Source: Bufo bufo (taxonomy: Eukaryota; Chordata; Amphibia; Anura; Bufonidae). Taken from it: DNA of 64,000 nucleotides. A model generated the notes under the pieces. The model did not search any database, had not been told where the DNA came from, and saw only the letters and a list, made by a program, of their open reading frames with translations. How positions within the stretch are numbered: position 1 is the stretch's first letter; the number at the start of each line of letters is the position of its first letter. Made by a program: the position numbers and the translations under genes. The stretch is from the NCBI RefSeq assembly GCF_905171765.1, contig NC_053389.1, forward strand, positions 220,292,624-220,356,623, written 5' to 3'. This document shows, piece by piece, positions 47,298 through 56,309 of the stretch.

Positions 47298-47655
47298 CTT
47301 GTTCGTTTCATTTTAAATCCATTGTGGTGGTGTATAGAGCCAAAAATGTTAGAATTGTGTCAATGTCCCAATATTTATGGACCTGACTGTAGTATTAAAC
47401 TGTATTCAGGATGATAATCCCTGACAAGCGGAGCTGAGAGGAGGATGAGGCAGCTCTTTAGCTCAGTGTTGTGACGTAACTTGTCCTGCTGTGTGATTAA
47501 GACAGGTTTTGTGTGTACTAATAGGGCAGCGCCATTTAATTCTCCTAATGATTGTTCCCCAGAAAAAAAATAGCCATTATAACTAATGTAAGGTATTTGG
47601 GAATATATTTAGAATAAAGTTTTTCATTTTCTTAATTCCTGGAGAACCCCTTTAA

Positions 47656-48128
47656 GGCTACTTTCACACCTGCGCTTTCCCTTTCCACTATTGAGATCCG
47701 TCATAGGATCTGAATAGCGGAAGAAAACGCTTCTGTTTTGTCTCCATTCATTGTCAATGGGGACAAAACTGAACTGAATGAAACGGAGTGCACCAGAATG
47801 CGTTACATTCCGTTTGGTTGCATTCCTATCGTGGACAGAATAACGCTGCAATCAGCGTTTTTCTGTCCGCGATGTGGTGTGGAGCAAGACGGATCCGTCC
47901 TGACACACAATGTAAGTCAAAGGGGACCGATCCGTTTTCTCTGACACAATAGAAAACCACTTTAGAAAACCACTTTCAATGGTGTTCATGACGGATCCGT
48001 CTTGGCTATTTTAAAGATAATACAACCGGATCCGTTCATGACGGATGCAGGCGGTTGTATTATCAGTAACAGGAGCGTTTCTGCTGATCCATGACTGATC
48101 CGGCAAAAACGGTAGTGTGAAAGTAGCC
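47656..48128. mobile_element. Harbinger-type MITE (473 bp) with TAA duplication
   Basis: Ends GGCTACTTTCACACCTGCG and GTGTGAAAGTAGCC, flanked by TAA at 47653-47655 and 48129-48131. It lies about 190 bp upstream of the first PDE3A-like exon. Confidence 0.85.
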
Positions 48129-48321
48129 TAACATCAATGGCTGTACAAAGCTGTATACAGTGAGCTCCTCCTAGTGGTGGCTGTGGGCTAACAGAGTCTT
48201 GTCCTGTAACTCTGTGTGAGGCCATACTTGTGGCGCTTTGCCCCCTGTAAAGATATATTATATGATGAACAGATATGAGTAAAATACTAATAATTGGGTT
48301 CATTGTCCCCTCTGCTTCCAG

Positions 48322-48570
48322 TCCTCAGGTACCACCATCACTGTAGACATCGCTGTTATGGGGGAGGCTCATGGTCTCATCACTGACCTCCTTGCTGACC
48401 CCTCATTACCCCCACATGTGTGCACTTCCTTACGGGCAGTTAGTAACCTTCTGAGCACCCAGCTGAACTTCCAACCAATCCACAAGCCCAGAGTCAACTT
48501 CAGCGAGAACTACGCATGTTCCGATTCAGAAGAAGGGTCCGAGAAAGGAGACAAAATGACGATACCAAAG
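48322..48570 (+). CDS. pde3a: PDE3A-like cyclic nucleotide phosphodiesterase, internal exon a
   Basis: PDE3A hydrolyses cAMP and cGMP and is anchored to intracellular membranes. This exon encodes part of the regulatory region before the catalytic domain. The acceptor is a pyrimidine tract with CTTCCAG ending at 48321, and the donor is GTGAG at 48571. 83 codons, in phase 0 at both ends. The translation contains [45 protein letters not shown] and an acidic [11 protein letters not shown] stretch, which agree with vertebrate PDE3A as I remember it and fit PDE3B less well. The open frame extends upstream from the ATG at 48358, but the exon start is set by the splice acceptor, not by that ATG. Upstream exons were not found in the window. 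Confidence 0.9.
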
Positions 48571-48659
48571 GTGAGACTGGATCCAAGATACCAAATCCCA
48601 GTGCCCCATATAACACACAACCAACAAACTGATACTGCTCCTAAGTGATATCTCCTTCT

Positions 48660-50680
48660 CCAGTCATATCCAGAGCTGCGGTAACAATTGAGATGTTACA
48701 TCATGTCTTATAGACCTGTCAAGTTTACAGCTGCAGAGTTCATTCCGCTGCTACATCATGTCCTATACGCCTGCCACATCCAGATCTGCAGTCACAATCC
48801 TGCTACTACATGATATCGTATACTCCCGACACATCCAGATCTACAGTCACAATTATTATATTAAATCATGTCTTCTACTCCAGTCACATCCAGATCTACA
48901 GTTACCGTTTTTACAGTATAGTACATTATGTTTTATACTACTGCCACATCCAGATCTGCAGTCACAATTCTTATATTACATCACGTCCCATACACCAGTC
49001 ATATCCAGATCTACAGTCACAATTCTTACATTATATTACATTATGTTTTATACTCCAGTCACATCCAGATCTACAGTCAAAAATATTATATTACCTCATG
49101 TCTTATACTCCAGTCACATGCAGAAGTGCAGCACTATACTGCTGTTACACCATGTCTTATACTCCAGTCACATCCAGAAGTGCAGCACTATTCTGCCATT
49201 ACATCATGTCCTATGCTCGAGTCACATCCAAAAGAGCAGCACTATTCTTCTGTAACCTTATGTCTTATAATCCAGTCACATCCAGAAGTGCAGCACTATT
49301 CTGCTGTTACATCATGTCTTATACTCCAGTTACATCCAGAAGTGCAGCACTATTCTGCCATTACCTCATGTCTTATACTCCAGTCACATCCAGAAGTGCA
49401 GCACTATTCTGCCATTACCTCATGTCTTATACTCCAGTCACATCCAGAAGTGCAGCACTATTCTGCTATTACATCATGTCTTATACTCCAGTCACATCCA
49501 GAAGTGCAGGACTATTCTGCCATTACCTCATGTCTTATACTCCAGTCACATCCAGAAGTGCAGCACTATTCTGCTATTACATCATGTCTTATACTCCAGT
49601 CACATCCAGAAGTGCAGCACTATTCTGCTGCCACATCATGTCTTCTACTCCAGTTACATCCAGAAGTGCAGCACTATTCTGCTATTACATCATGTCTTAT
49701 ACTCCAGTCACATCCAGAAGTGCAGCACTATTCTGCCATTACATCATGTCTTATACTCCAGTCACATTCAGAAGTGCAGCACTATTCTGCTATTACCTCA
49801 TGTCTTATACTCCAGTCACATCCAGAAGTGCAGCACTATTCTGCTGTTACATCATGTCTTATACTCCAGTCACATCCAAATGTGCAGCTCTATTCTGCCA
49901 TTACCTCATGTCTTATACTCCAGTCACATCCAAAAGTGCAGCTCTATTCTGCCATTACCTCATGTCTTATACTCCAGTCACATCCAGAAGTGCAGCACTA
50001 TTCTGCCATTACCTCATGTCTTATACTCCAGTCACATTCAGAAGTGCAGCACTATTCTGCTGCCACATCACGTCTTATACTCCAGTCACATCTAGAAGTG
50101 CAGCACTATTCTGCTGTTACATCATGTCTTATACTCCAGTCACATCCAGAAGTGCAGCACTATTCTGCCATTACATCATGTCTTATACTCCAGTCACATC
50201 CAGAAGTGCAGCACTATTCTGCCATTACCTCATGTCTTATACTCCAGTCACATTCAGAAGTGCAGCACTATTCTGCTGCCACATCACGTCTTATACTCCA
50301 GTCACATCTAGAAGTGCAGCACTATTCTGCTGTTACATCATGTCTTATACTCCAGTCACATCCAGAAGTGCAGCACTATTCTGCCATTACCTCATGTCTT
50401 ATACTCCAGTCACATCCAAATGTGCAGCACTATTCTGCCATTACCTCATGTCTTATACTCCAGTCACATTCAGAAGTGCAGCACTATTCTGCTGTTACAT
50501 CATGTCTTATACTCCAGTCACATCTAGAAGTGCAGCACTATTCTGCTGTTACATCATGTCTTATACTCCAGTCACATCCAGAGGTGCAGCACTATTCTGC
50601 TGTTATATCATGTCTTATACTCCAGTCACATCCAGAAGTGCAGCACTATTTTGCTGTTACTTCATGTCTTATACACCAAG
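48660..50680 (+). repeat. 54-bp minisatellite C (intronic)
   Basis: About 36 tandem units of TCATGTCTTATACTCCAGTC, ACATCCAGAAGTGCAGCACT, ATTCTGCTATTACA, degenerate in the first 400 bp and clean from about 49140. Because 54 is a multiple of three, frames stay open for 658 codons (48810-50786) and 591 codons (48928-50703), encoding 18-residue repeats such as MSYTPVTSRSAALFCHYL. Two frames being open at once and the location between splice sites of exons a and b argue that this is non-coding. Confidence 0.93.
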
Positions 50681-50843
50681 TGCATGCTCTGCAGAGACAC
50701 TGATCCTACAGGTGGCAGTAGTAAGAGTTCTTCAGTCTGGGAGTTTACAGGAAAGCACCAGAATAGTACTGCCGCTCTGGGTGTGACTGGAGTAGTAGAT
50801 ATGCTGTAACATAAGGGTTACTGATGTTCTTGTTTGTTTTCAG

Positions 50844-50998
50844 CGATTACGCAGAAGTCTTCCATCAGGACTATTACGCAGAGTTTCCTCAACGTGGACC
50901 ACGACCACATCTGCTACTGGCTTACCGACACTAGAACCAGCGCCAGTCCGGAGGGACCGCAGTGGCAGTATTAAACCCACAGACACAACGTCTTTAAG
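50844..50998 (+). CDS. pde3a: PDE3A-like phosphodiesterase, internal exon b
   Basis: Acceptor TTGTTTGTTTTCAG ends at 50843. Donor GTATCT starts at 50999. 155 nt, entering in phase 0 and leaving two bases of a codon. It encodes [18 protein letters not shown], then a Thr-rich [25 protein letters not shown] fits a basophilic-kinase and 14-3-3 site described in PDE3A. The TSATG segment corresponds, from memory, to the human exon 4 hotspot altered in hypertension with brachydactyly, so it appears strictly conserved here. It begins only 160 bp after the minisatellite ends. Confidence 0.92.
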
Positions 50999-51855
50999 GT
51001 ATCTGCAATGTTCTAGGGGAAGGTTCACATGTGACACCCCACTCAGTGCTCTCACAGCTGAGGGTTTGTCACAATGTGCTGAGTCTGGACACTGCTCTGT
51101 GATATAAACATCCCGACTCCAGGCTGATACATGTTCTGACCTAATGGAGAAGTAAATAGAAAAGGCGGCACTCGCCAGTGTGGATAAAAGCGATTCTTTA
51201 TTCATACATTAAAATCTTTTCGGGCTGGAGCATACGGTGCTTGACACAGGAAAGGTTAGCGGCGACGTCCGTTTCGCGCTGTTTTGCGCTTCGTCTGGCC
51301 ACTGACCTCATTGCGCAATATATAAGCGTCATTGCGTCCAGTCACCTAGGTAACACGGACGCTTCTCTTTTCTCCAGTCACAAGTACAAGCTAGCAAGCT
51401 GGATCGGTGAGTTATACCTGTAAACACACTAAGGTCATTCCTGTCATTATCCACCTTGCCTCCCTCTGCCGGAGTGCATGGTGCCTGTCCCCACCTCGGG
51501 GCATGTACGGCACCTGCTCAATCCAACGAGGATTACCACCATGCATATTTCGGACATGTTCGATGAGTCTGGGTCTTTAGAGAATTCAAGTGTTCACTAA
51601 ACCTTTCAAATAAAGGGCGAATGGTTTTCCCTATATAGAAGGCGCCGCACTGGCAAATCACCAAATAGACAACATAATTGCTTTTACACGTGATGAACTG
51701 CGCCACAGTGTGTGACACCCCGCCAAAAGACAGGTATTTACTCTGGATGTTGTAACTGCAGTTGCCACATTTCTGATTACCCACAGGTCTATTGGATGAC
51801 GACCAGTTGTCTGCCTTCTGGCTTCAGAATCGGCTCATCACTACTTTGTCCTTAA

Positions 51856-52194
51856 AGGGAACCTGTCACCGGGATTTTGTGTATAAAGCTGAGGACATGG
51901 GTTGCTAGATGGCCGCTAGCACATCTGCAATACCCAGTCCCATAGCTCTGTGTGCTTTTATTGTGTAAAAAAACCGATTTGATGCATATGCAAATTAACC
52001 TGAGATGAGTCCTGTACGTGAGATGAGTCAGGGACAGGACTCATGTCAGGTTAATTTGCATATGTATCAAATCGTTTTTTTTACACAATAAAAGCACACA
52101 GAGCTATGGGGACTGTGTATTGCGGATGTGCTAGCGGCCATCTAGCAACCCATGTCCTCAGCTCTATACCCAAAATCCCGGTGACAGGTTCCCT
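51856..52194. mobile_element. TTAA-flanked MITE (339 bp), long palindrome
   Basis: Ends AGGGAACCTGTCACCGGGAT and its complement, flanked by TTAA at 51852-51855 and 52195-52198. Arms of about 165 bp pair almost completely (GATGCATATGCAAATTAACC with GGTTAATTTGCATATGTATC). The AGGG...CCCT ends with TTAA suggest a piggyBac-like origin. Confidence 0.8.
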
Positions 52195-52458
52195 TTAATG
52201 GCGTGGCATTTCTTAAAAGCTATGAGTGGTCTATTGTCTGTTATCTCTCCTAGCCCTTCCTCATTTTTCAAGATATCCCAATTATTACAGATGGTGCGTT
52301 TAATCAATTCAGCTGCCGGACTATACTTATATGTGAATACGTATCTCTCCCTTTTGTCTTGGACTCGTCTCTTTTCCCCATATAACAATTCCTGCTGAGT
52401 GAATGACCCTGCTTTCTTTTTTGCTGTCTCTATGTCCTTTTCTCTGTATCCTCCATCA

Positions 52459-52605
52459 CAGGCATCCTCAAACTGCGGCCCTCCAGCTGTTGCAAAACTA
52501 CTACTCCCAGCATGCCCAAACAGCCTACAGGTATCAGTCTACAGCAGGACATTGTGGGGGTTGTAGTTTTACAACAGCTGGAGGGCCGCAGTTTGAGGAT
52601 GCCTG
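52459..52605. mobile_element. hAT-type MITE (147 bp)
   Basis: Ends CAGGCATCCTCAAACTGCGG and its complement CCGCAGTTTGAGGATGCCTG, flanked by CTCCATCA (52451-52458) and CTCTATCA (52606-52613), 7 of 8 bases equal. Its removal rejoins the Penelope frame. Confidence 0.85.
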
Positions 52606-52639
52606 CTCTATCAAGTAGTCTGCCTTTTAATTCTTCAGA

Positions 52640-53440
52640 TGTTCTGACCTCATAGTTCTCACAGCTGAGGGCTTGTTACAACGTATTTAGAAAATGTTCT
52701 AATTTTATATCCTATCTCCAGGCCTGGGGTGCCTGTACACAGCGGGTTTGCCACGTGTTTCACCCGTACTTGTCATGCAGTTGAAACTTCAGCAATTTGT
52801 AAAGTAATTTACTAAATAATTAGTAAAACCTAATGTTTCCTGACCTAAAACTTCTCACAGTTGAGGTTTTGTTGCAGTGTATTCAGCCTGGAAATTCCCC
52901 AATGAAATAAAAATGACAGGCTAATATAAGCTTTGACCTAATATTTCTTGGAGCTGAGGGTTTGTTACAGTGCATCCAGTTTGTACAATCCTGACATCAG
53001 GCAGATAAATGTCCTCCTGAGCACAGCCTAGGGTCTATTAGGGTCCATTCACATGTCCGCAATTCTGTTCCGCATTTTGCGGAACGGAATTGCGGACCCA
53101 TTCATTTCTATGGGGCCGTACGATGTGCTGCCCGGATCCGGAATTGCGGATCCGCACTTCCGGGTCCGCAATTCCATTCCCGAAAAAAATAGAACATGTC
53201 CTATTCTTGTCCGCAATTGCGGACAAGATTAGGCATTTTCTATTAAGTGCTGGCGATGTCCGTGTTTTGCGGATCTGTGGATCCGCAAAACACACACGGA
53301 CGTGTGAATGGACCCTCATATTGTATCCAGCATGGACAATCCTGACTCCAGGCAGATACATGTCCTGTTATATTTCTCACAGCTTAGGGTCTGTTACATT
53401 GTATCCAGCACGGACAATCCTGACCTATATTTTCTGACCA
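52640..53440. repeat. Degenerate 80-100-bp repeat D, split by a MITE
   Basis: Recurring blocks CACAGCTGAGGGTTTGTTAC, TGTATCCAGC, GACAATCCTGAC and CAGGCAGATACATGTCCT appear at about 52655, 52855, 52945, 53330 and 53385, and earlier at 51045-51140. It is an old, diverged tandem family of the introns around exons b and c. Confidence 0.65.
53041..53315. mobile_element. Harbinger-type MITE (275 bp)
   Basis: Ends GGGTCCATTCACATGTCCG and CGGACGTGTGAATGGACCC, flanked by TTA and TCA. The interior has CGGAATTGCGGA and GGACAAG hairpins. Confidence 0.75.
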
Positions 53441-53495
53441 ATGTGATTGATTTGTGTCTGGACAATGATTGGGATTCTCCTCTGATTTCCTGCAG

Positions 53496-53611
53496 TGCCA
53501 ACCCTGACACGTGGAACAGCACCCTCCTGGTGAGCATCAATAAGAGCCGCTCCTTCTCAACGCCGTTCGCCGTGTCCAGCGTCAATCACCTGAACTCTAA
53601 GAGAAGACAAG
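53496..53611 (+). CDS. pde3a: PDE3A-like phosphodiesterase, internal exon c
   Basis: Acceptor CTGATTTCCTGCAG ends at 53495. Donor GTGAAG starts at 53612. 116 nt. The first base completes a Ser codon split with exon b, and the exon leaves one base. It encodes ANPDTWNSTLLVSINKSRSF then STPFAVSSVNHLNSKRRQ, parallel to the 'PDSWN...KSRSFTSSYAISAANH' part of PDE3A. KSRSF is a basophilic-kinase consensus. A run of 13 C residues follows within 60 bp in the intron. Confidence 0.88.
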
Positions 53612-53734
53612 GTGAAGCAACATGGTGGCTGTGCAGCTCTAATACTATCAGTGACCCCCCCCCCCCCCTCCCCAAATAGAAAACTAACTCCTCAGAAGTG
53701 TCAGCCCCAAAGTTGTCTCCTGTGCGCAGCCCAA

Positions 53735-54015
53735 GGCCGGGGTCCCATGTGACCGAATAGCTGCATATTTTCGTGTGGCAAATCTTCAGCGTTGTACGGT
53801 AGCAGCAAAGTGGATGAGAATTTCAGAATTCCCAAATTCCTATCCACGTGCTGTGTAAAAAAGTGCAGCAGAAAAGCTGCGGTATTGAGGATTCGAAACG
53901 TATACGGCAGATTTCACCCTTACCTATGGGTTTTATGTGCGTTTTTGCTGCAGAAATGCATCAAAAAACGCAGCAGATTTTTCTGCTGGATCTTAAGTCA
54001 CATGTGAACCCAGCC
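53735..54015. mobile_element. Harbinger-type MITE (281 bp)
   Basis: Ends GGCCGGGGTCCCATGTGACC and GTCACATGTGAACCCAGCC, with CAA and TAA flanks. The inner part holds paired GCAGCAAAAACGCA-type blocks. Confidence 0.6.
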
Positions 54016-54142
54016 TAAATGTTGAATTCAGCCATTTCTCAGTTCTCTTGTCTCCTACACATGTATAAGATGGAAGACAACCACTGATGGTCACCATTAC
54101 ACCGACCATAGGAGGAGCCACCTAGCTTTCCATGGACCCTAA

Positions 54143-54727
54143 GGCCTTGTTCACACGTCAGCGATTCTTGGACTTGTGTTGTCTGTGTTCTCCCCATTCA
54201 TCTAAGGCCTCATGCACACGGCCGTTGGACGGCCATGGCCGTATTGCGGCCCACGAACAGCGGGTCGGCAATCCAGGACCGCCGGCCGTGTGCACCACGC
54301 ATCACGGATGGTGACCAATTCACTTGGATTGGTCCGCAATTCCAGAGATGTGGAACGGAACACCGGAGGCACTATGGAGTGCTTCCGTGGTGTTTCTTTC
54401 CGTTGTTCCGTGCCGCAAATAAATATGACATGACCGGTGCGGACAGACCACAGACCTATTCAAGTTGAATGGGTCCGGCCCACTGCATGGATGTTGTCCG
54501 TGCATTGGGGACCGCAATTGCGGTCCCCAATGCACGGAACAGCCGCACAGCGGCCGTGTGCACGAGGCCTCAATGTGTGTATTCACACATTTTCAGCTGT
54601 GCAGTGTCCATGGAACACGGATGACACAAGGAGAGCAAAAAATGGACACATGGACCAAACTTCACGGAAAAATCACTGACCATCTTATCACGTATTTCAT
54701 CACAGACACGGATGTGTGAATGAGGCC
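54143..54727. mobile_element. Harbinger-type MITE with TAA duplication, host of a nested MITE
   Basis: Ends GGCCTTGTTCACACGTCAG and GGATGTGTGAATGAGGCC, flanked by TAA at 54140-54142 and 54728-54730. Another MITE (54206-54569) sits inside it. Confidence 0.8.
54206..54569. mobile_element. Harbinger-type MITE (364 bp), nested
   Basis: Ends GGCCTCATGCACACGGCCGT and CGGCCGTGTGCACGAGGCC, flanked by TAA and TCA. Contains the AGTGCTTCCGTGG and GCACGGAACAGCCGCACAGC segments of the group. Confidence 0.8.
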
Positions 54728-54989
54728 TAACAGATGTATACATTTACCTTGTTATGTTGCATTTTCCCCCGCTCCCTGGCTCCTACTGCTGCGCCTTTGT
54801 GTGTCAGTCTTCACTGCAGTCGTGAGATTTGGTTTATGGATGGCAAAACTATTGGGAGCATTCATGGCTGTCATCTAGGGAAGTCCAGTTCTCGCATTAC
54901 AGAATCACGTGAACCGATGTCAAAGATGGAGATGATGGATGTGATGATGATGACTGTGAGCTTCTTATGACAGGGAACAATATGGTGAC

Positions 54990-55032
54990 AGCGCACAGTG
55001 CTGCACAATATGTTAGCGCTAAATAAGCAGTA
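54990..55032 (+). mobile_element. SINE tail fragment
   Basis: CGCACAGTGCTGCACAATAT, GTTAGCGCTAAATAA resembles the 3' end of the tRNA-derived SINE at 22435-22640. No promoter part is present. Confidence 0.5.
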
Positions 55033-55143
55033 TGATGGTGGTTGTGATTGACAGTTGTGGTGATAATAATGTAGATGATGGTTTCTATAATGGTGACTTT
55101 TGTGAAATGTTTGTGTGACCCACCCTGACACTCTGACATGTAA

Positions 55144-55408
55144 GGGCTCCGTGCCCATGCTGCAGACCACAAATAGCAGTCCACAATGCAGGGGCACCTG
55201 CCGTGTGCACCCTGTGCTTCGGGTGCGGACCCATTGACTTGAATGGGTCTGCGATCCGTAAGATATGGAAAAAGACAAGACATGTCTTATCTTTTGCGGT
55301 GCAGATCTTGCAGATTCAAGTCAGTGGGTCTGCATCTGCAGCACAGCGTGCACAGGGCCAACGTTCGTATATTGTGGACCTAGCCCTTATGTTCGTGTGC
55401 ATGAGTCC
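55144..55408. mobile_element. Harbinger-type MITE (265 bp)
   Basis: Left end GGGCTCCGTGCCCATGC, flanked by TAA. Right end GTTCGTGTGCATGAGTCC, flanked by TTA. The ends are diverged but the interior follows the GGCCTCATGCACACG group. Confidence 0.65.
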
Positions 55409-55586
55409 TTACTTGCTGATCCTGATTTACATAATCTCATACTACAGTCACATCCAGAGCTGCATTCACAATTCTGCTGCACTAGGAATAAAAACATGTA
55501 AAAGTAAAAGCACCCCCTGCAATCCTTCCATTATTGTGGGTGATATGTGGTAACAGTGTGTGATTTCTATCTGCTGTGTTCCTCAG

Positions 55587-55803
55587 GTATTCCTCCCAGC
55601 ATTTCTCCGCTTACCTCCCCATGTCATTCTCCCCTTCACGGGACACCAGCCCCCAGTCCAACAATAAAATCCTTCCCTACACAATTCACAGACACTGGTG
55701 ATGGCAGCAGGCTGGGTTTGAACCCACACAAGACCTTAACATGTACCAAGAGTGCACCTGAAATCCCTGAGCAACTGCATGAAGCTCCAGTCGTGTGTAG
55801 CAG
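55587..55803 (+). CDS. pde3a: PDE3A-like phosphodiesterase, internal exon d
   Basis: Acceptor CTGCTGTGTTCCTCAG ends at 55586. Donor GTGAGTGG starts at 55804. 217 nt, completing a Gly codon from exon c and leaving two bases. It encodes GIPPSISPLTSPCHSPLHGT, PAPSPTIKSFPTQF, LNPHKTLTCTKSAPEIPEQL and PVVCS, which parallels the Ser/Pro-rich 'ISPLSSPCSSPLQGTPAS...LTYTQSAPDLSP...PPVICS' stretch of PDE3A. This is a low-complexity regulatory linker with several SP sites. Confidence 0.9.
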
Positions 55804-55848
55804 GTGAGTGGTCCATATGGTGCAGGCGGAGTACTGGCTGCTGTATAA

Positions 55849-56201
55849 GGCCTCTTTCCCACGGGCGTGTGCGCCCCGTTGCCGTATTGCGAATCCGCAA
55901 TACACGGGTGCCGTTCCGTGGGCATTCCACATCACGGATGCGGACCCATTCACTTCAATGGGTCCGAAAATCCGGAGATGCGGAATGGTGAGGAACGGAA
56001 CCCTACGGAAGCACTACAGAGTGCCTCCGTGGGGTTTCGTCCCGTACTTCCGTTCTGCAAAAAGATAGAACATGTCCTATCTTTTTGCGGAACGGCCGGA
56101 TCGCGGACCCATTCAAGTGAATGGGTCCGCGATCCGATGCAGCTGCCCCACGGCATTGTGCGGGCCGCAGCACGACCGCACACTCCTGTGGAAAAGAGGC
56201 C
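55849..56201. mobile_element. Harbinger-type MITE (353 bp) with TAA duplication
   Basis: Ends GGCCTCTTTCCCACGGGCGT and GTGGAAAAGAGGCC, flanked by TAA at 55846-55848 and 56202-56204. It begins just 43 bp after the donor of exon d. Confidence 0.85.
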
Positions 56202-56309
56202 TAAGGCTGATACCTTCCTGGAGCCAGAGCTTATTTTCTCTACCAGTAACCCAAAATAACTGTATGTCCTCTGCGTTACTTCACTTGGTCTGATCCTGAG
56301 TGACAGCAT

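Larger units (their letters stand above)
45021..47389 (+). mobile_element. Tc1-like element, copy 3, with a nested insertion
   Basis: Starts CAGTCATGTCCTTAAATATT and ends AATATTTATGGACCTGACTG, flanked by TA (45019-45020, 47390-47391). Apart from a 0.73-kb insert at 46566-47297 it aligns end to end with copy 2. Confidence 0.9.
44574..47651. mobile_element. TTAA-flanked palindromic element split by Tc1 copy 3
   Basis: Left arm 44574-45018 and right arm 47392-47651 are inverted copies (GGGGGTTCTCTGGGAATTAA and its near complement TTAATTCCTGGAGAACCCCT), bordered by TTAA at 44570-44573 and 47652-47655. The Tc1 element sits in the spacer. The arms also share the AACACTGAGCTAAAGAGCTG block. No coding frame is present. 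Confidence 0.75.
51146..52638 (-). mobile_element. Penelope-like element, 5' truncated, with about 15-bp target duplication
   Basis: Flanked by ATGTTCTGACCTAAT (51131-51145) and ATGTTCTGACCTCAT (52639-52653), one mismatch. It carries only the C-terminal coding part on the minus strand, then a 3' region with a (T)CTTTATT-rich end near 51195. A TTAA MITE (51856-52194) and a hAT MITE (52459-52605) are nested within. Confidence 0.8.
51530..52638 (-). pseudogene. Penelope C-terminal linker and GIY-YIG endonuclease (interrupted)
   Basis: Penelope-like elements encode a reverse transcriptase fused to a GIY-YIG endonuclease that opens the target. Reading from 52638 down: EELKGRLLD, [hAT], GGYREKDIETAKKKAG, YVFTYKYSPAAELIKRTICN, RPLIAFKKCHAIK, [TTAA MITE], and then NQKCGNCSYNIQ with Cys pairs and VVYLVICQCGAFYIGKTIRP followed by LFERFSEH. 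The YIG half and the Arg of the endonuclease are intact, with VVY in place of GIY. A stop lies at about 51530. The reverse transcriptase is lost by truncation. Confidence 0.85.

Noticed and set aside
48358..48648. 96-codon frame starting at an ATG as a separate small gene
   Set aside because: It is exon a of the PDE3A-like gene plus intron read-through. The homology begins upstream of the ATG at the splice acceptor.
48810..50786. 658-codon open frame as a novel repeat protein
   Set aside because: Two frames are open through the same DNA because the 54-bp unit lacks stops. It lies wholly between well-supported splice sites and has no start context or non-repeat domain.
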